Both the position numbers and the translations under genes were made by a program. Under the pieces are notes generated by a model. The model saw nothing but the letters and a program-made list of their open reading frames with translations. It did no database searches and was not told where the DNA came from. Of a stretch of 64,000 nucleotides of DNA, positions 41,128-52,436 are shown piece after piece (the first letter of the stretch is position 1; every line of letters starts with the position of its first letter). The stretch spans positions 112,289-176,288 of the forward strand of contig JARGSG010000007.1 of the NCBI GenBank assembly GCA_030374805.1. Direction: 5' to 3'. The DNA comes from Gracilaria gracilis (taxonomy: Eukaryota > Rhodophyta > Florideophyceae > Gracilariales > Gracilariaceae).

Positions 41128-41262
41128 TGTGAAACAACAGACAGAACTCTTGCTGCACCACAATTTTGAAAATTGAAAAACCCTTACAGTGCAAGAGCGC
41201 TGTAAAAGCATAGTGACGACGACGAGCGAAAGAGTAAAAAAGGTTAGTGTATTCCACTCACA
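41128..41262 (+). repeat. Copia-2 right LTR
   Basis: A 135-base LTR starting TGTGAAAC and ending CTCACA, preceded by a short purine run CGGGGA. It matches 36537-36676 with many changes, consistent with great age. Confidence 0.65.
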
Positions 41263-42285
41263 GTAAAGTCCATCAAATTTTACATGAGATTTCAACAGTT
41301 AAACTTTAAAAGAAGTCAGCAAAAAGTTAAACTAACGTTAAGCAATGCAAATTTTTTCTTTTTGACATTTTATCAACCCAAATATATTTTCACACCCTAA
41401 AAGAACACTTTTTCGGCGACAACGAAGACAAACGCAAAACATTTGCAATACGCTCCGCCTTTATCAGCAACAGCATCTCTGATGACGCAAGCCAACTAAT
41501 TCTAGACTCTATATTCCTCAACGTACCATTGAAAATAGTTTCTATCCTTAGAACAATGCTCGACCCATTTTCTCAACAGGATATCGACCAGTTGGTAGAA
41601 AAAGCAATCTCCATCCAGCATCGGCAATGGACTTTACATATCCTCTCACCTCGAAAACTTTGAAAAGAGATGCACAAACACCTCACCCGCCCTTAATACG
41701 ATACAAGTGATGAAGAAGATGTTGAAGAACATGTAAAATATTATTAACGCCATTTTGGACAAAAAATTAACATTAAAAAGAATTGAGAGCAATCTATCAG
41801 CAGAAAAATGAAGTTATACTTGAAATCAGATGCATTGTAGCCAAACTATCACGGGAAACCTACCGCGAAACAAGCTGCGCAGGTTGAAGCAACAGAAAAC
41901 ACCAAAATGAACTGCCAACGTCTGCGAGCACCCCAAGCACTGCAGTAAAGACGATACAGCCGAGAAGATGATAGTGCACAAGAGTGTTTCAGTGCAACAC
42001 CTGGCCAAGAGAACACCACGAAGGCGTTCGCATCTTCTTCCTTGTATGCAGAGGGAACCGAACAGAGACTTCTATAAAAGAATGGATATGTCGGGGTATA
42101 ACGCCCAGGTCTCCCCCCAATGCAAGCCCGAGGAGTTAGATAGGCACCAGAAGTAACCACGAAAGTTTGAAGAGTGTTCCAAGGAGGTAGTAACTCCACA
42201 TTCTGTCGATTGACACGGTCTGTAAAACGAGCCACAAGCGGCAAAAATACCAGCCAAAACAAAGGTCAATAGAGAAGAGAGTCAC
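41263..42285 (+). pseudogene. AT-rich gag-like remnant
   Basis: Between about 41360 and 41665 one plus frame without an ATG start reads protein-like (HFFGDNEDKRKTFAIRSAF, then helical Leu/Ile-rich sequence). It resembles a retrotransposon capsid segment. The rest of the interval shows nothing. Low confidence and unassigned family. Confidence 0.35.
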
Positions 42286-43255
42286 TGGAGTAGTGATGAA
42301 GTAACGGCAAAGCCGGAGTAAACCTTTTGCGAGAGCGAACACAACAACAGTTGGTTAATCTCCGAGATTCGGTTCGTTTGGTTGGTGCAGGGTGGTTAGA
42401 TAGCCCGTTTGCAACGGCGTGTTCTTGCAAGGAAGCGTTGAGTAACGAAGAATTTGCTGAAGTCCAGAGCCAACCCTGGTTCGGGAGGTTTACTGAGTTT
42501 CAGGGCCTGGGTGCCCTAGCACTATATAGTGATGGTGACCCTCTTGTACTGTAGGGCTAAAATATTTTAAGTATCTAAAATAATCAAAACGTGGTAGAAA
42601 GTACCAGCAATTGCAGTGCAACTCTCGCAAGCGGGATTACACCAGAAAACGTCTAGATCTTTCTCCCAAGAGGCAAACCCAGCAGTAGAGCCCTTCCAGG
42701 GATTATACCACCAAGTTGGGTGTAAGACCGAGTTCAACCCTTCACGACCAGCATTAAAAGGTGAGACAAGGAGGTACTCCGCGTGATCGGTGTGTGTCTG
42801 TTATCCTTCAAGGAGGCGAAGCTTCCACAGTGTGCCGAGTGTGACGTCGTGTCAGCACAAGCTGCGGATCATGGGAAGCAACCCAAAAAAAAGGGAATAG
42901 GGGGGGAATAATGAGACAATGAGGAAAAGAAACGCCAAGGCAGGGGGGCACCGTATACAGGAACGAACCCGACAATAGTTGGCAAATACTCCCAGAAGTG
43001 GGTTCGTTTAGTTGACGCTGGGGGATACAACGCCCGTTAGCAACGGCGTATCCCTCCGAAAAGGAGTAGAGTACTGACGAAAGTGAAGAAGTCTAGAGCC
43101 AACCGTTGTTGGGGGGATTTACTGAGGGGCAGGGTAATGGGGCCCTGGCACTATATAGTGAGTAGTAATCTCCCGTACTGTACGGTTAAAATATCAAAAT
43201 TATCTAAAATACATAAAATAAGATAGAGAGTACCAGCATTGCTATTCCAACAGCT
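42286..43255 (+). mobile_element. Small LTR element (TRIM-like)
   Basis: Two direct repeats of about 340 bases (roughly 42286-42625 and 42911-43255) share CACTATATAGTG, an AGAGCCAACC block and an ACCAGCA end. Between them are only about 285 noncoding bases ending in a strong polypurine tract AAAAAAAAGGGAATAGGGGG (about 42884-42908) right before the second repeat. That is the layout of a terminal-repeat retrotransposon in miniature. No primer site was recognised. Confidence 0.6.
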
Positions 43256-43312
43256 CTAATGGGACATTGGGAACACTTTAAATAAAATTGCAATTGATTG
43301 AAAAAAAATTGC
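43256..43312 (+). mobile_element. LINE 3' tail fragment
   Basis: AATGGGACATTGGGAACAC followed by AATAAA-like and CAATTGATTGAAAAAAAA matches the 3' tails of the LINE fragments at 51553 and 52840. It is an isolated tail with an A-rich end. Confidence 0.65.
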
Positions 43313-43479
43313 AAAATCCAACAGCTCTGACTCACGAGTAGTGGTCAACGTGTGTAGTCATATACAGCCCCTCTCGAAAAGTCGGAAACGCAACCAAGTA
43401 CCAAAACATCACCAAAGAGAGAGTTGCATTTCATATCCTTCTCTTCAGCCGAGGGTGTGACGTTTTTGCGAGCACCGCG

Positions 43480-43579
43480 ATGGCAGAAAATGACTATAAG
43501 GGTACGCCGTCTTCCAGCTCGCCGGCCATCTTACCTGACTCAGAGCATCAGCCACCCGCGAACGCGTCTTGCTTCCCTC
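43480..43579 (+). pseudogene. ORF start interrupted by Copia-3 LTR
   Basis: An ATG frame beginning MAENDYKGTPSSSSPAIL, Ser/Pro-rich, runs for 33 codons and enters the Copia-3 5' LTR at 43580 still open. The 3' remainder was not found on the far side at 50251. It could be a LINE ORF1 start or a host gene. Unrecognised. Confidence 0.35.
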
Positions 43580-44379
43580 TGTTGGATGTTGACCTAGTGC
43601 TGTCACTGAAAGCAAAAGTGCAGGGGAGCATGGGCTGTTTTGGAGGGTGCTGCTGGAAAAGCGCATATGCGCGTGTGTGCAAACTCAACGTGAAACTGGC
43701 TTCTGATTGGCTACTGCAAATGTGCACATGCAACGTGGTGTGTACAAGTGTTATGGCACTACTGGGTTGTTCTGGGCTACACGTGTGTAGCTAGCACAAA
43801 TGGGTATGCTGGACAGTGTGCACAGTTATGTACGTGGACATGTTGAATACATTGATGCAACTTGGTGCACTATGGTGATGAGTCAGGTACAGTCATGAGG
43901 ATTACACGAACACTGTGGTAACATGTTGTGGAACTTATGGCATTGAGTGAATTTGTGGTTACGTGGTACTTGGTGAGCTGGAGCATACACATATTGGTGT
44001 GGTGTATGGAATATAGTGTATTGGCACAATGTGAATTTGTACATGGTCATCGTTATGTGTAGGCACGTAACTTGTTGAGTAGGCACGTAACTTGTTGTGC
44101 ACTGTTGTGCACTGTTGTGCCTTGTTAGTTGTAAGCTGTCATGAATTGTGGCAGTGTTACCATGTTATGTTAGATGATGATTGGTAGTATTGAGTGTCCC
44201 CGCTTGGCGGCTTAGGTTTTACTCCGAGTGGAAGTGAGCGGTAGTGCGACGACGTAGTGCTATATAAGTTGTGACAGAAGCACCTCCAAGTAAATCCGAG
44301 CCAGAGCTGGCGAACTTCCTTTGCATATCCCCACCTTCCCTTTGCATCAACCTTCCCTTCTCAGCTATAACCTCCATCA
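43580..44379 (+). repeat. Copia-3 5' LTR
   Basis: Exactly 800 bases, TGTTGGATGTTG to CCTCCATCA, with TATATAAG near 44263 as promoter. It is nearly identical to 49301-50100, so the insertion is recent. Confidence 0.93.
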
Positions 44380-44394
44380 GGTTATGGGCCCGGC
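44380..44394 (+). other. Copia-3 primer-binding site
   Basis: GGTTATGGGCCCGGC lies directly after the 5' LTR and is complementary to the anticodon stem-loop region of initiator tRNA-Met. The same site is seen in Copia-1. Confidence 0.8.
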
Positions 44395-45575
44395 CCCGCT
44401 GACCTCTGCCGTCATCGTTCGTCTCTCGCCGATCTCCCACACCGCCGTTCACCCGTTTCGCTGTTTCTCTATCTCCGTCTTCTCGTTGCGTCGGGTGTGT
44501 TGACCGTGTTGTTGGTTGGTGTTGGTATTCTTTTTACGGTTTGCGTTCCTCCCTGAGGGCGTTGTGTTGGTAGTGGTTCGACGTTGACTCTCTATCGTGA
44601 TTGTGCTTGGGTGCTCGTTGTTGCCCTCGTTGTCAATCGCTATCCGATTTGTTTGGTCTCTCTCTATTGTTCTTGTTGTTGGGATCCCCGCGTCGTGTTT
44701 GCGGGTTCTGATCAAAGGGGTTGAGACCATTTTTATCGAAGTCTGGGCACTAGCTTTGTGCTCAGCAGTTGGTGTTGAAGTCCGTGCACTACGTGTGTGC
44801 TCGGCATTTTTGGTCTTCACTGCATTACCTGTGCGACGAACGGTTGATCCGAGTAATCGGGGACGGGAGTCAGGCGGCTTGAGCCAAGGCGGACGTGCTG
44901 ACTAGCGGGCTCCACCGGTCCTTTTGGGCGGATAACGGTGTTGTACCGCGAGCGCTGAAGCTAACGGGTGCCGTGGCGTACTGCACTTTGGTTGTGGTGT
45001 TTGACTTTTGTTTGTTGAACCTGACTGTGTGTTAGGTGCTTGGACGGCGGTGAAGGCATTCATAAGGAGCTTCTGATCCGTGCAATTGACTCATTGGCTT
45101 GTCCAGTGGGCTTTTAGTACGGGGAGGCAACGTATCGAAGGCTGATCTCCCATTGGGGTCAGGCCGCTTGTGATCTTCATTGATTGCTCGCTAGAAGCGT
45201 ACCTTGGGTGTCAAAGTAGCTGCTGTTTCAAGGTCGCGCAAGTTCTTGCAAGAGATCAGAGAGGGTTTTACTTGGTGAAGGCATATCTTTGGCCATTAAC
45301 CATCCTCTGGACATCTCGTAGGGAGCAACGCGCCTTCTCTTTGAACGCGGGAGAGGGTTGACTGCAGAAGTCGTTTCCTACCCAGAAGGTCTCCGGGGGT
45401 CAGGGGTCCGACTTCCTAGGGTACCGGGAATAGTATTTCTTGCCAGTGGGCCCGACTATTGAAGTTTTATTTTTTTTATTGTTGTTCTTGTTATTGTTGT
45501 TGTTGTGGTTTGCTGTTGTCCTGTTGTGTCTGCCATTTCTTTCATCTGGGATCGCTTTTAATCTCACTTTGTGGC
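44395..45575 (+). other. Copia-3 untranslated leader
   Basis: About 1.2 kb between the primer site and the gag ATG. Short frames occur but none resembles a retrotransposon protein. It may hold packaging signals. Confidence 0.5.
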
Positions 45576-47676
45576 ATGGACTCGTTCACGGGGATCAAGA
45601 TTGAGAAGTTAGGTGAGGATAACTTCCATATCTGGAAGGAGAAAGTTCAGCTTGTGCTTGCGCTCAAGGATCCCAAGGATCACCTCACCAGAAGAATTGT
45701 CCAAGTGGGAAGCTCGCGACTCAAAGGCCAGATCTTTCATTGGACTTACGCTCAGTGACGAACATTTGGATCATGTCCGCGAGGTGGAGGCTGCTGCCGA
45801 TATGTGGAAGGCCATATGCAATGTTTTCCAGAGGAAGACCCTTCTCAACCGAATCAATGCCAGACGTGCTTTTTACACCGCCAAGATGCGTGACGACCAG
45901 AAGATGTTGCAATTCATCAATAATGTTCGTCGCTTGGCTTCTGATCTCAAGAGCATGGACGTTAAAGTTGAAGAAGAAGACATTGCAATGGCTATCTTAT
46001 GTGGACTTCCGGAACGTTTCGAGCACCTCATTGTCGCTATCGACACCACGATCGGAGATCGCGAGCTCAGTTTGGAGTTCGTGAAGAGTCGTTTGCTGCA
46101 AGAAGAGCAACGAATGAATGATCGTGCCAAGGAGGAGTCCGGAACTGACGCAGCTTTGGTCGGGCGTCAGAGGTCATTGAAGTCAATTATATGTTACTAT
46201 TGTGGGAAGAAGGGTCATATCCAAGAGAACTGTTACAAGAGACAACGTGATGGGGCTAACAAGAATCAGGTCGATGCTGCTCACCCCAGTGTGAATATCG
46301 GGCTCAGCTGTGAGCTTGGTGCGAGTGGCGACGATTCTGACTTTGTATGTCTCATTGCGACAGGTGCCGATAAGGCTACTAACAATGACTGGATTATTGA
46401 CTCTGGTGCGACTGCACACATGAGGTATGATGACTCGATGTTCCAAACGTATGAGAGCAAGGTGTCCTCTGGCGTGAGTATCGGCAATGATTCCAAACTA
46501 GAGTCTGTGGGTCGCGGTAGTGTGGAGCTTGATCTGACTGTGGAAGGTGCCAAACGTAAGTGCAAACTGAAACAGGTGGTGCACGTGCCATCCTTACGGT
46601 ACCACCTGCTTTCAGTGTCAGCGATCTGTGATCTGGGCTGCAAGGTAGTGTTTGAAAGAGAAAAGGTATGTGTTTACAGAAAGTCGAAAGTGGTTGCCTC
46701 CGGGTGCCGTTTCAAAGGCCTGTACTACCTTCGCACTACAGCAGAACAGCGTACAGATGTGGACAGCGCCCTTGTGTCAGATCTGTCTCTTTGGCATGCT
46801 CGAATGGCTCATGTGAATGTGGAAGGCATTAAGCAGATGGCTCGCAATGAGATTGTATCAGGGCTGAATGTGGATTTGGCACAGAAGCTGGATGTGTGTG
46901 GCTCGTGTGTAGTAGGAAAGGCAACCCGTGCTCCGACTCCCAAGCAAGGGGGGGAACGAGCAGAACACGTACTGGACCTTGTCCACTCGGACGTTTCAGG
47001 GCCAGTAAGTGTGAAATCCTTGGGAGGCTCGCACTACTTTGTCACATTCATCGACGACCATAGCAGGTATTGCTTCTTGTACATGCTCAGAACCAAAGAT
47101 GAGGTGTTCCAAATGTTCATGAGGTGGCTCAAGTTTGTGGAAAACGAGACTGGACGAAAGTTGAAAACCATCACCGCACGTGAGAGTGTGCTACGTGCAT
47201 TGCGCACTGACAACGGTGGTGAGTATCTGTCCAATCGTTTCCGCAAAGAACTCGAGCGCCAAGGTATTGAACATCAGCGAACAGTGCCGTACAATCCACA
47301 GCAGAATGGGCTTGCCGAAAGGTTAAACCGAACACTCATGGACTTGGTAAGATCGATGTTGCACCATAAACAACTGCCAAAGAACTTTTGGGCTGAAGCC
47401 TTGAACGTAGCAGTGTATGTACGCAACAGAGTGACCTGCAAAGCCCTTCCTAGTAACTCGACTCCATTCGAGCCAACTCTGACACATCCAGTCACCCCAG
47501 TGAAGATGATCCTTCCGCACCTGCGCCTGATGTCCATGATGCGTCTGAGAGTACCAGTGATGGTTCCACACCAGTTCCACATGTTGAGCCTGAAGGGCAA
47601 GAGACACAGCCTGTTCGTAGATCCACACGTGAGAGTAAGAAGCCTACGCGTTGGTGGGGTGGAACTGCTCTTCTGA
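45576..47676 (+). pseudogene. Copia-3 gag, protease and integrase
   Basis: Starts at ATG 45576 (MDSFTGIKIEKLGEDNFHIW, the Copia gag N-terminus). A one-base slip near 45690 moves it into the frame that stays open to 47676. Gag helices of the UBN2/Copia type are followed by a zinc knuckle CYYCGKKGHIQENC near 46193, the protease site WIIDSGATAHM near 46390, and the integrase zinc region (WHARMAHVNVEGIKQ, then CGSCVVGKATR). Catalytic residues are in VHSDVSGPV, LRTDNGGEY and NGLAERLNRT (D-D-E). After the motif SNSTPFE at about 47470 a deletion joins the frame to out-of-frame linker sequence. The true linker (Asp/Ser/Pro-rich) continues in another frame into the RT. Confidence 0.9.
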
Positions 47677-47699
47677 CAGCCAGTGATGACACTCCATCT

Positions 47700-49280
47700 T
47701 CTTATAGTGAAGCTGTGTCACGCCCTGATTCCGAATCATGGAAGAAGGCAATGAAGAGCGAGTACCAGTCACTGAAAGAGCATTACACATGGGTTCTAGT
47801 GCCTAGGCCAGCAGACAGCAACGTGATTTCGTCCAAGTGGGTGTACGTTCAGAAGTATGAAGCTGCACCATCTGGTGAACCAACTGTGAGGCACAAGGCT
47901 CGTATGGTTGCTAGAGGATTCCTACAGATTGAAGGTGTGTACTTCTCAGAGACTTATGCACCAGTGATGAAGTTCACTTCGATCAGGATGATTTTGTCGA
48001 TTGCAGCTGTGCGAGACTTTCATTTGCACCAGATGGATGTGAAGACTGCGTTTCTGAACGGCGACCTTGAGGAGACAGTGTATATGGAGCAGCCAAAAGG
48101 TTTCATATAGAAAGGGAACAAAGACTTGGTGTGTCGTTTAAAGAAAGCCATCTATGGGCTTAGACAGGCACCAAGGCAGTGGCATGCAAAGATAGACACG
48201 TTCCTTGTTGATGAGATGCATTTGAAGCCGAATGACGCAAATGAGTGCGTGTACACCGGGAAATTACTGGGATTTGTGGTTATCATTGCTCTATACGTGG
48301 ATGACCTGCTGATAGCAAGTCCGAGCATGGAGACCATGAATCGCGTAAAGGCAGAGCTGTCAACTCGGTTCCGCATGAAAGACCTCAAGGAAGCTCGTAT
48401 GGTTCTCGGATTCGAGATCCACCGTGATCGAGCTAAGCGACGGCTGTACCTGACTCAGTCTGCGTACACACAAAAGGTCTTGGAACGTTTCGGCATGCAT
48501 CAGTCTAAGCCAGTTGACACTCCGATGGAATCCGTTGTGGACTTGTCTGTGGTTGAGGAGGTACTCACGGATGTTCCGTATCGTCAGGCGATTAGCAGTC
48601 TTATGTATTTGTCTGTGGGAACTCGTCCAGATATCTCATACACAGTGTCCAAACTTGCAAAGTATGTGGAGAAACCTGGAGAGACTCACTGGAAGGCAGT
48701 CAAACGTGTGCTTCGCTATCTCAACGGTACTTGCTTCTTTGGACTCACCTACGGCACTACCACTGATCTGGAACTGCACGGCTATGTGGACTCTGACTGG
48801 GCAGGCGATGTTGCCAACCGTAAGTCTACTAGTGGATATGTGTTCATGATGAGCGGTGGTCCAGTGTCTTGGAGTTCGCGTCAGCAGGAAGTGGTTGCGC
48901 TGTCAAGTGCTGAAGCTGAGTATGTGAGTCTATGCTCTGGTACCAAGGAAGCAATCTGGCTAAGGAGACTTTGGAACGGCATTGCTATTGTGATTGGAGT
49001 TGAGGTGGACGGGTCTTTCAAAGTCTTGGTTGAACCGACGCCTGTGTACGTTGACAACCAAGGCTCCATCGACCTTGCTCGAAATGGTGTTGTGAACAAG
49101 CGAACGAAGCACATCGACATACGGTTCCACTTCACTAGAGAGGCTCTGCGTGACAAGTCCATCGTGCTGTTCTACTGTCCTACTGATTCCATGGTTGCCG
49201 ATATGCTAAACAAGCCTCTTGCCCGAGTGAAGCTCGAGAGGTTCCGCACGGAGTGTGGCGTGCAGCAACTAGAGCGTTGA
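47700..49280 (+). pseudogene. Copia-3 reverse transcriptase and RNase H
   Basis: Continuous with the linker frame: SESWKKAMKSEYQSL, WVLVPRP, KARMVARGFLQ, then MDVKTAFLNGDLEETVYMEQP (first Asp). A TAG interrupts at 48108-48110 (GFI-stop-KGN), then LYVDDLLIA (the YVDD catalytic box near 48292). RNase H begins near 48780 with GYVDSDWAGDVANRKSTSG, then ALSSAEAEYVSL, and ends with ADMLNKPLARVKLERFR and the stop at 49278-49280. Apart from one stop all catalytic residues are intact. Confidence 0.93.
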
Positions 49281-49300
49281 AGTCAGTGACATAGGGGGGT

Positions 49301-50100
49301 TGTTGGATGTTGACCTAGTGCTGTCACTGAAACCAAGAGTGCATGTGAGCATGGGCTGTTTTGGAGGGTGCTGCTGGAAAAGCGCATATGCGCGTGTGTG
49401 CAAACACAACGTGAAACTGGCTTCTGATTGGCTACTGCAAATGTGCACATGCAACGTGGTGTGTACAAGTGTTATGGCACTACTGGGTTGTTCTGGACTA
49501 CACGTGTGTAGCTAGCACAGATGGGTATGCTGGACAGTGTGCACAGTTATGTACGTGGACATGTTGAACACATTGATGCAACTTGGTGCGCTATGGTGAT
49601 GAGTCAGGTACAGTCATGAGGATTACACGAACACTGTGGTAACATGTTGTGGAACTTATGGCATTGAGTGAATTTGTGGTTACGTGGTACTTGGTGAGCT
49701 GGAGCATACACATATTGGTGTGGTGTATGGAATACAGTGTATTGGCACAATGTGAATTTGTACATGGTCATCGTTATGTGTAGGCACGTAACTTGTTGAG
49801 TAGGCACGTAACTTGTTGTGCACTGTTGTGCACTGTTGTGCCTTGTTAGTTGTAAGCTGTCATGAATTGTGGCAGTGTTACCATGTTATGTTAGATGATG
49901 ATTGGTAGTATTGAGTGTCCCCGCTTGGCGGCTTAGGTTTTACTCCGAGTGGAAGTGAGCGGTAGTGCGACGACGTAGTGCTATATAAGTTGTGACAGAA
50001 GCACCTCCAAGTAAATCCGAGCCAGAGCTGGCGAACTTCCTTTGCATATCCCCACCTTCCCTTTGCATCAACCTCCCCTTCTCAGCTATAACCTCCATCA
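49301..50100 (+). repeat. Copia-3 3' LTR
   Basis: 800 bases matching the 5' LTR, preceded by the G-run polypurine tract at 49292-49298. Confidence 0.93.
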
Positions 50101-50250
50101 GTGAGCGGTAGTGCGACGACGTAGTGCTATATATATAAGTTGTGACAGAAGCACCTCCAAGTAAATCCGAGCCAGAGCTGGCGAACTTCCTTTGCATATC
50201 CCCACCTTCCCTTTGCATCAACCTTCCCTTCCCAGCTATATCCTCCATCA
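50101..50250 (+). repeat. Partial extra copy of Copia-3 LTR end
   Basis: The last 150 bases of the LTR (from GTGAGCGGTAGTG to CCTCCATCA) are repeated head-to-tail directly after the 3' LTR, with a longer TATATATA. Likely the scar of unequal recombination or of an older LTR hit by the same family. Confidence 0.85.
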
Positions 50251-51565
50251 CGCATTGATACGGAAGTGATCTAGGGGCTACTGATTGTGTCCACAAGTTG
50301 GCTACAAGCATCCTCCAGATCTTCTTTTGAGTTTGCGTGGTCAAAACGTGTAGCCACATTAGCCAAATTGGCTTTGTAATACGTCTGAGCGTCTTCGATT
50401 TTGGCCACGCATTTGAGTTGCGCCCTCGAAATCTTCGGTTTTCTAGGTGAGAATTGAGTTGTCATCCAGTCAATGTCTGCAACAACCATGTTGTGATCCG
50501 AGACTGCATCCCACGATCCACTTGCTGTTGCTACATTTCGAACAGTCACTCGCTTCGAGATAAGGAAATCCACTACGCTCGAACCATTTGGGGTGCGAAA
50601 TGTTGGCGTCAACTCGGATGGAGCCCTCAGCAAAAGGTCCCATTTACGGATCCACGCTAGGAGGCGACGACCATGACTGTTTATTCGTTGATCTCAGTCG
50701 TCATGACGGGAATTCCAGTCGCCAGCCAGTAACGTCGGACCACGGATCAAAGACTTCAATCGTTCCAGGAATCCATTTATGTCCTCATCTGAAGCGCTCG
50801 GACTAAGATATATTCCTATCACATTGAGATCTGGGCGAACTCTCAGTGCCAGGATTTGGTATGCCGCGGTCCCGTACTTGCCCACGACCTTCGTACAGAA
50901 GCGCTGATGATGGAAAATCGTGATCCCACCTCTCGCCGCTCGACTCCTATACTCCGCTTCCAGCGCCACACTCACATGTGGCAATGCCAACGACACCTCA
51001 TCGGAGGGACGTTGCCATGTTTCCACAACGCACAGAAAGTCTAATCCTAAAACTTTCCATGCACCGTGGACTTCGGCCTCGCTATGTGCGAGACCTCTCA
51101 CGTTGAAAGTACCAACCCGGATCACAACCCCTCACCATTTTGGTGACCATCATGTAGAATTGGACCGGTTTCCGTCCCAGTCGACGGCACATTAATGCTC
51201 ACGGAGAACACATTTCGTACCAATCTGTTCGGACGACGCATTTCGTGGTCATAAGTGGGAGCACCATCGTGGTCCCAATCCGATGACAGACCCTCACTAG
51301 AAGTCTGAAGCGGTTCCAATGGAGTCATTTGGGCCCCTTCCAAAGTGATATCTTTCGGATCGGCGGTCACTGCTCCTGTACTCGCAGTGATTGCAGTGGT
51401 GTGCTGTGCGAATTGTGGGAGTTCGTTAATTACAGTGTTATGAGCTTCATTGTTTGCTCCAGACATCGAAACGACACTTTGTCGAGTGTCGGTGGACAAC
51501 TCCGACGACTGCGATTGTTGTTCAATTTCGACGATGTGGGATATCTGTTGAGTCTTTTTTTTCAA
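50251..51565 (-). pseudogene. LINE 5' part: ORF1-like segment and endonuclease
   Basis: A non-LTR retrotransposon fragment on the minus strand. 51565-51122 is a Ser/Thr/Gln-rich segment with no recognised domain. 51125-50271 is an apurinic-endonuclease-type domain that nicks target DNA: TFNVRGLAHSE near 51110, FLCVVETWQRP (Glu), GIYLSPSASDEDINGF, LLAGDWNSRHDD (Asp/Asn), and, after one TGA near 50690, WDLLLRAPSELTPTFRTPNG and SDHNMVVADID (the His of SDH). The element is cut off at 50250 by the Copia LTR material before its RT. Confidence 0.8.
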
Positions 51566-51846
51566 TCAATTGCTGTTTTATTTATAGTGTTCCCAATGTC
51601 CCATGAAGAGCAGCAGGGTAACACTGTCAAGGTGTAAACTAACTTGGTCAATTACGAACCAACGCAATCATTCTTACTACCTATAGCACAGATTTACAAC
51701 TGTGCTTCTTCCAGTACCTCTAGTATTTCAGTCGCCTCCTGCCTCTCTCCAGGTGACCAATCTTCCATTCCGAGTAGTACTTTCAGTCTTCCGTACTTCC
51801 AGTACTCGTGTCCAAGTATATCACGTGCCCCCAATGGGTTCGCTGG
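51545..51846 (-). mobile_element. LINE 3' end, minus orientation
   Basis: The same LINE 3' terminus as at 52607-52893 in opposite orientation: C-terminal codons of the ORF (EYWKYGRLKVLLGMEDWSPG region), 3' UTR, then an A-tail read as T-run at 51553. Only the last 300 bases of a LINE are present. Confidence 0.8.
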
Positions 51847-52120
51847 TGATGGAGGTTATAGCTGAAAGGGAAAGTTGAGGGGATGCAAGGGAAGTTCGCC
51901 AGCTCTGGCTGGGATTTACTTGGAGGTTCTTAGCTCAAAACTTATATAGCACTTCTTCGTTGCACCACCGAACAACTCCAACTCTGAGTAGAGCCTAAAC
52001 CACCAAGCAGGGACACTCAATACTACCAATCATCTTCTAACATGACATGGTACGATGCCCCAATTCATGACAGCTTACAAGTAACAAGGCACAACAGTGC
52101 ACAGCAGTGCACAGCAGTGC
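51847..52120 (-). repeat. Copia-3-family LTR, 3' half, reverse
   Basis: Starts TGATGGAGGTTATAGCTG, the reverse complement of the LTR end, and runs back through the GTGCACAGCAGTGCACAG repeat region. Diverged from Copia-3. Confidence 0.75.
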
Positions 52121-52436
52121 TGTTGATGTATGGATCGGGTCGAGTGCCTGTCAGTCCCTCAAAGGTGCTCAAAGTACTTGGAATACAAAGTTGCAGGGGA
52201 GCATGGGCACTTTTGGGCACCCTCATGAGAAAAGCGCATATGCGTGTCTCCGCGAACCGAACGTGATTCTGCAATATGATTGGCTACTGCAAATGGCTAC
52301 ATGCAACGTGGTTTGCACAAGTGGAACGTGTTGTATGGAGCGAGAAGGGCAGATGGAACAAGTGGTACGCTGTGATTGGCTGCAGCCTGTAGGTGGTGGC
52401 CAGTTATGCGTTAGCGGAGTATCTGTTATTATAGGC
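52121..52436 (+). repeat. Copia-3-family LTR, 5' half, forward
   Basis: Begins near TGTTGATGTATGG and matches the first 300 bases of the Copia-3 LTR (GAGCATGGGC, AAAGCGCATATGCG, GATTGGCTACTGCAAATG). It is fused head-to-head with the reversed half to its left. Confidence 0.75.

Larger units (their letters stand above)
36537..41262 (+). mobile_element. Copia-2, decayed, A+C-biased
   Basis: An old Copia copy with short LTRs. Plus-strand pieces occur in Copia order: gag-like 37300-37631 (Lys-rich, VRKKMVTARYPTIKYKDTT), protease FILDSGAHPTHI near 37985, integrase 38640-39470, RT about 39560-40575, RNase H 40576-41030. Many TAA and TGA stops and several frameshifts. The coding strand is strikingly poor in G and T. 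Target duplication not clear. Confidence 0.8.
43580..50100 (+). mobile_element. Copia-3 LTR retrotransposon, young but defective
   Basis: A 6.5-kb Copia: 800-bp LTRs, primer site, 1.2-kb leader, gag-pol, and polypurine tract ATAGGGGGGT before the 3' LTR. Defects: a frameshift in gag near 45690, an internal deletion after the integrase core near 47472 that changes frame, and TAG in RT at 48108-48110. The flanks CCCTC and GTGAG do not match, so one side has been rearranged. Confidence 0.92.
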
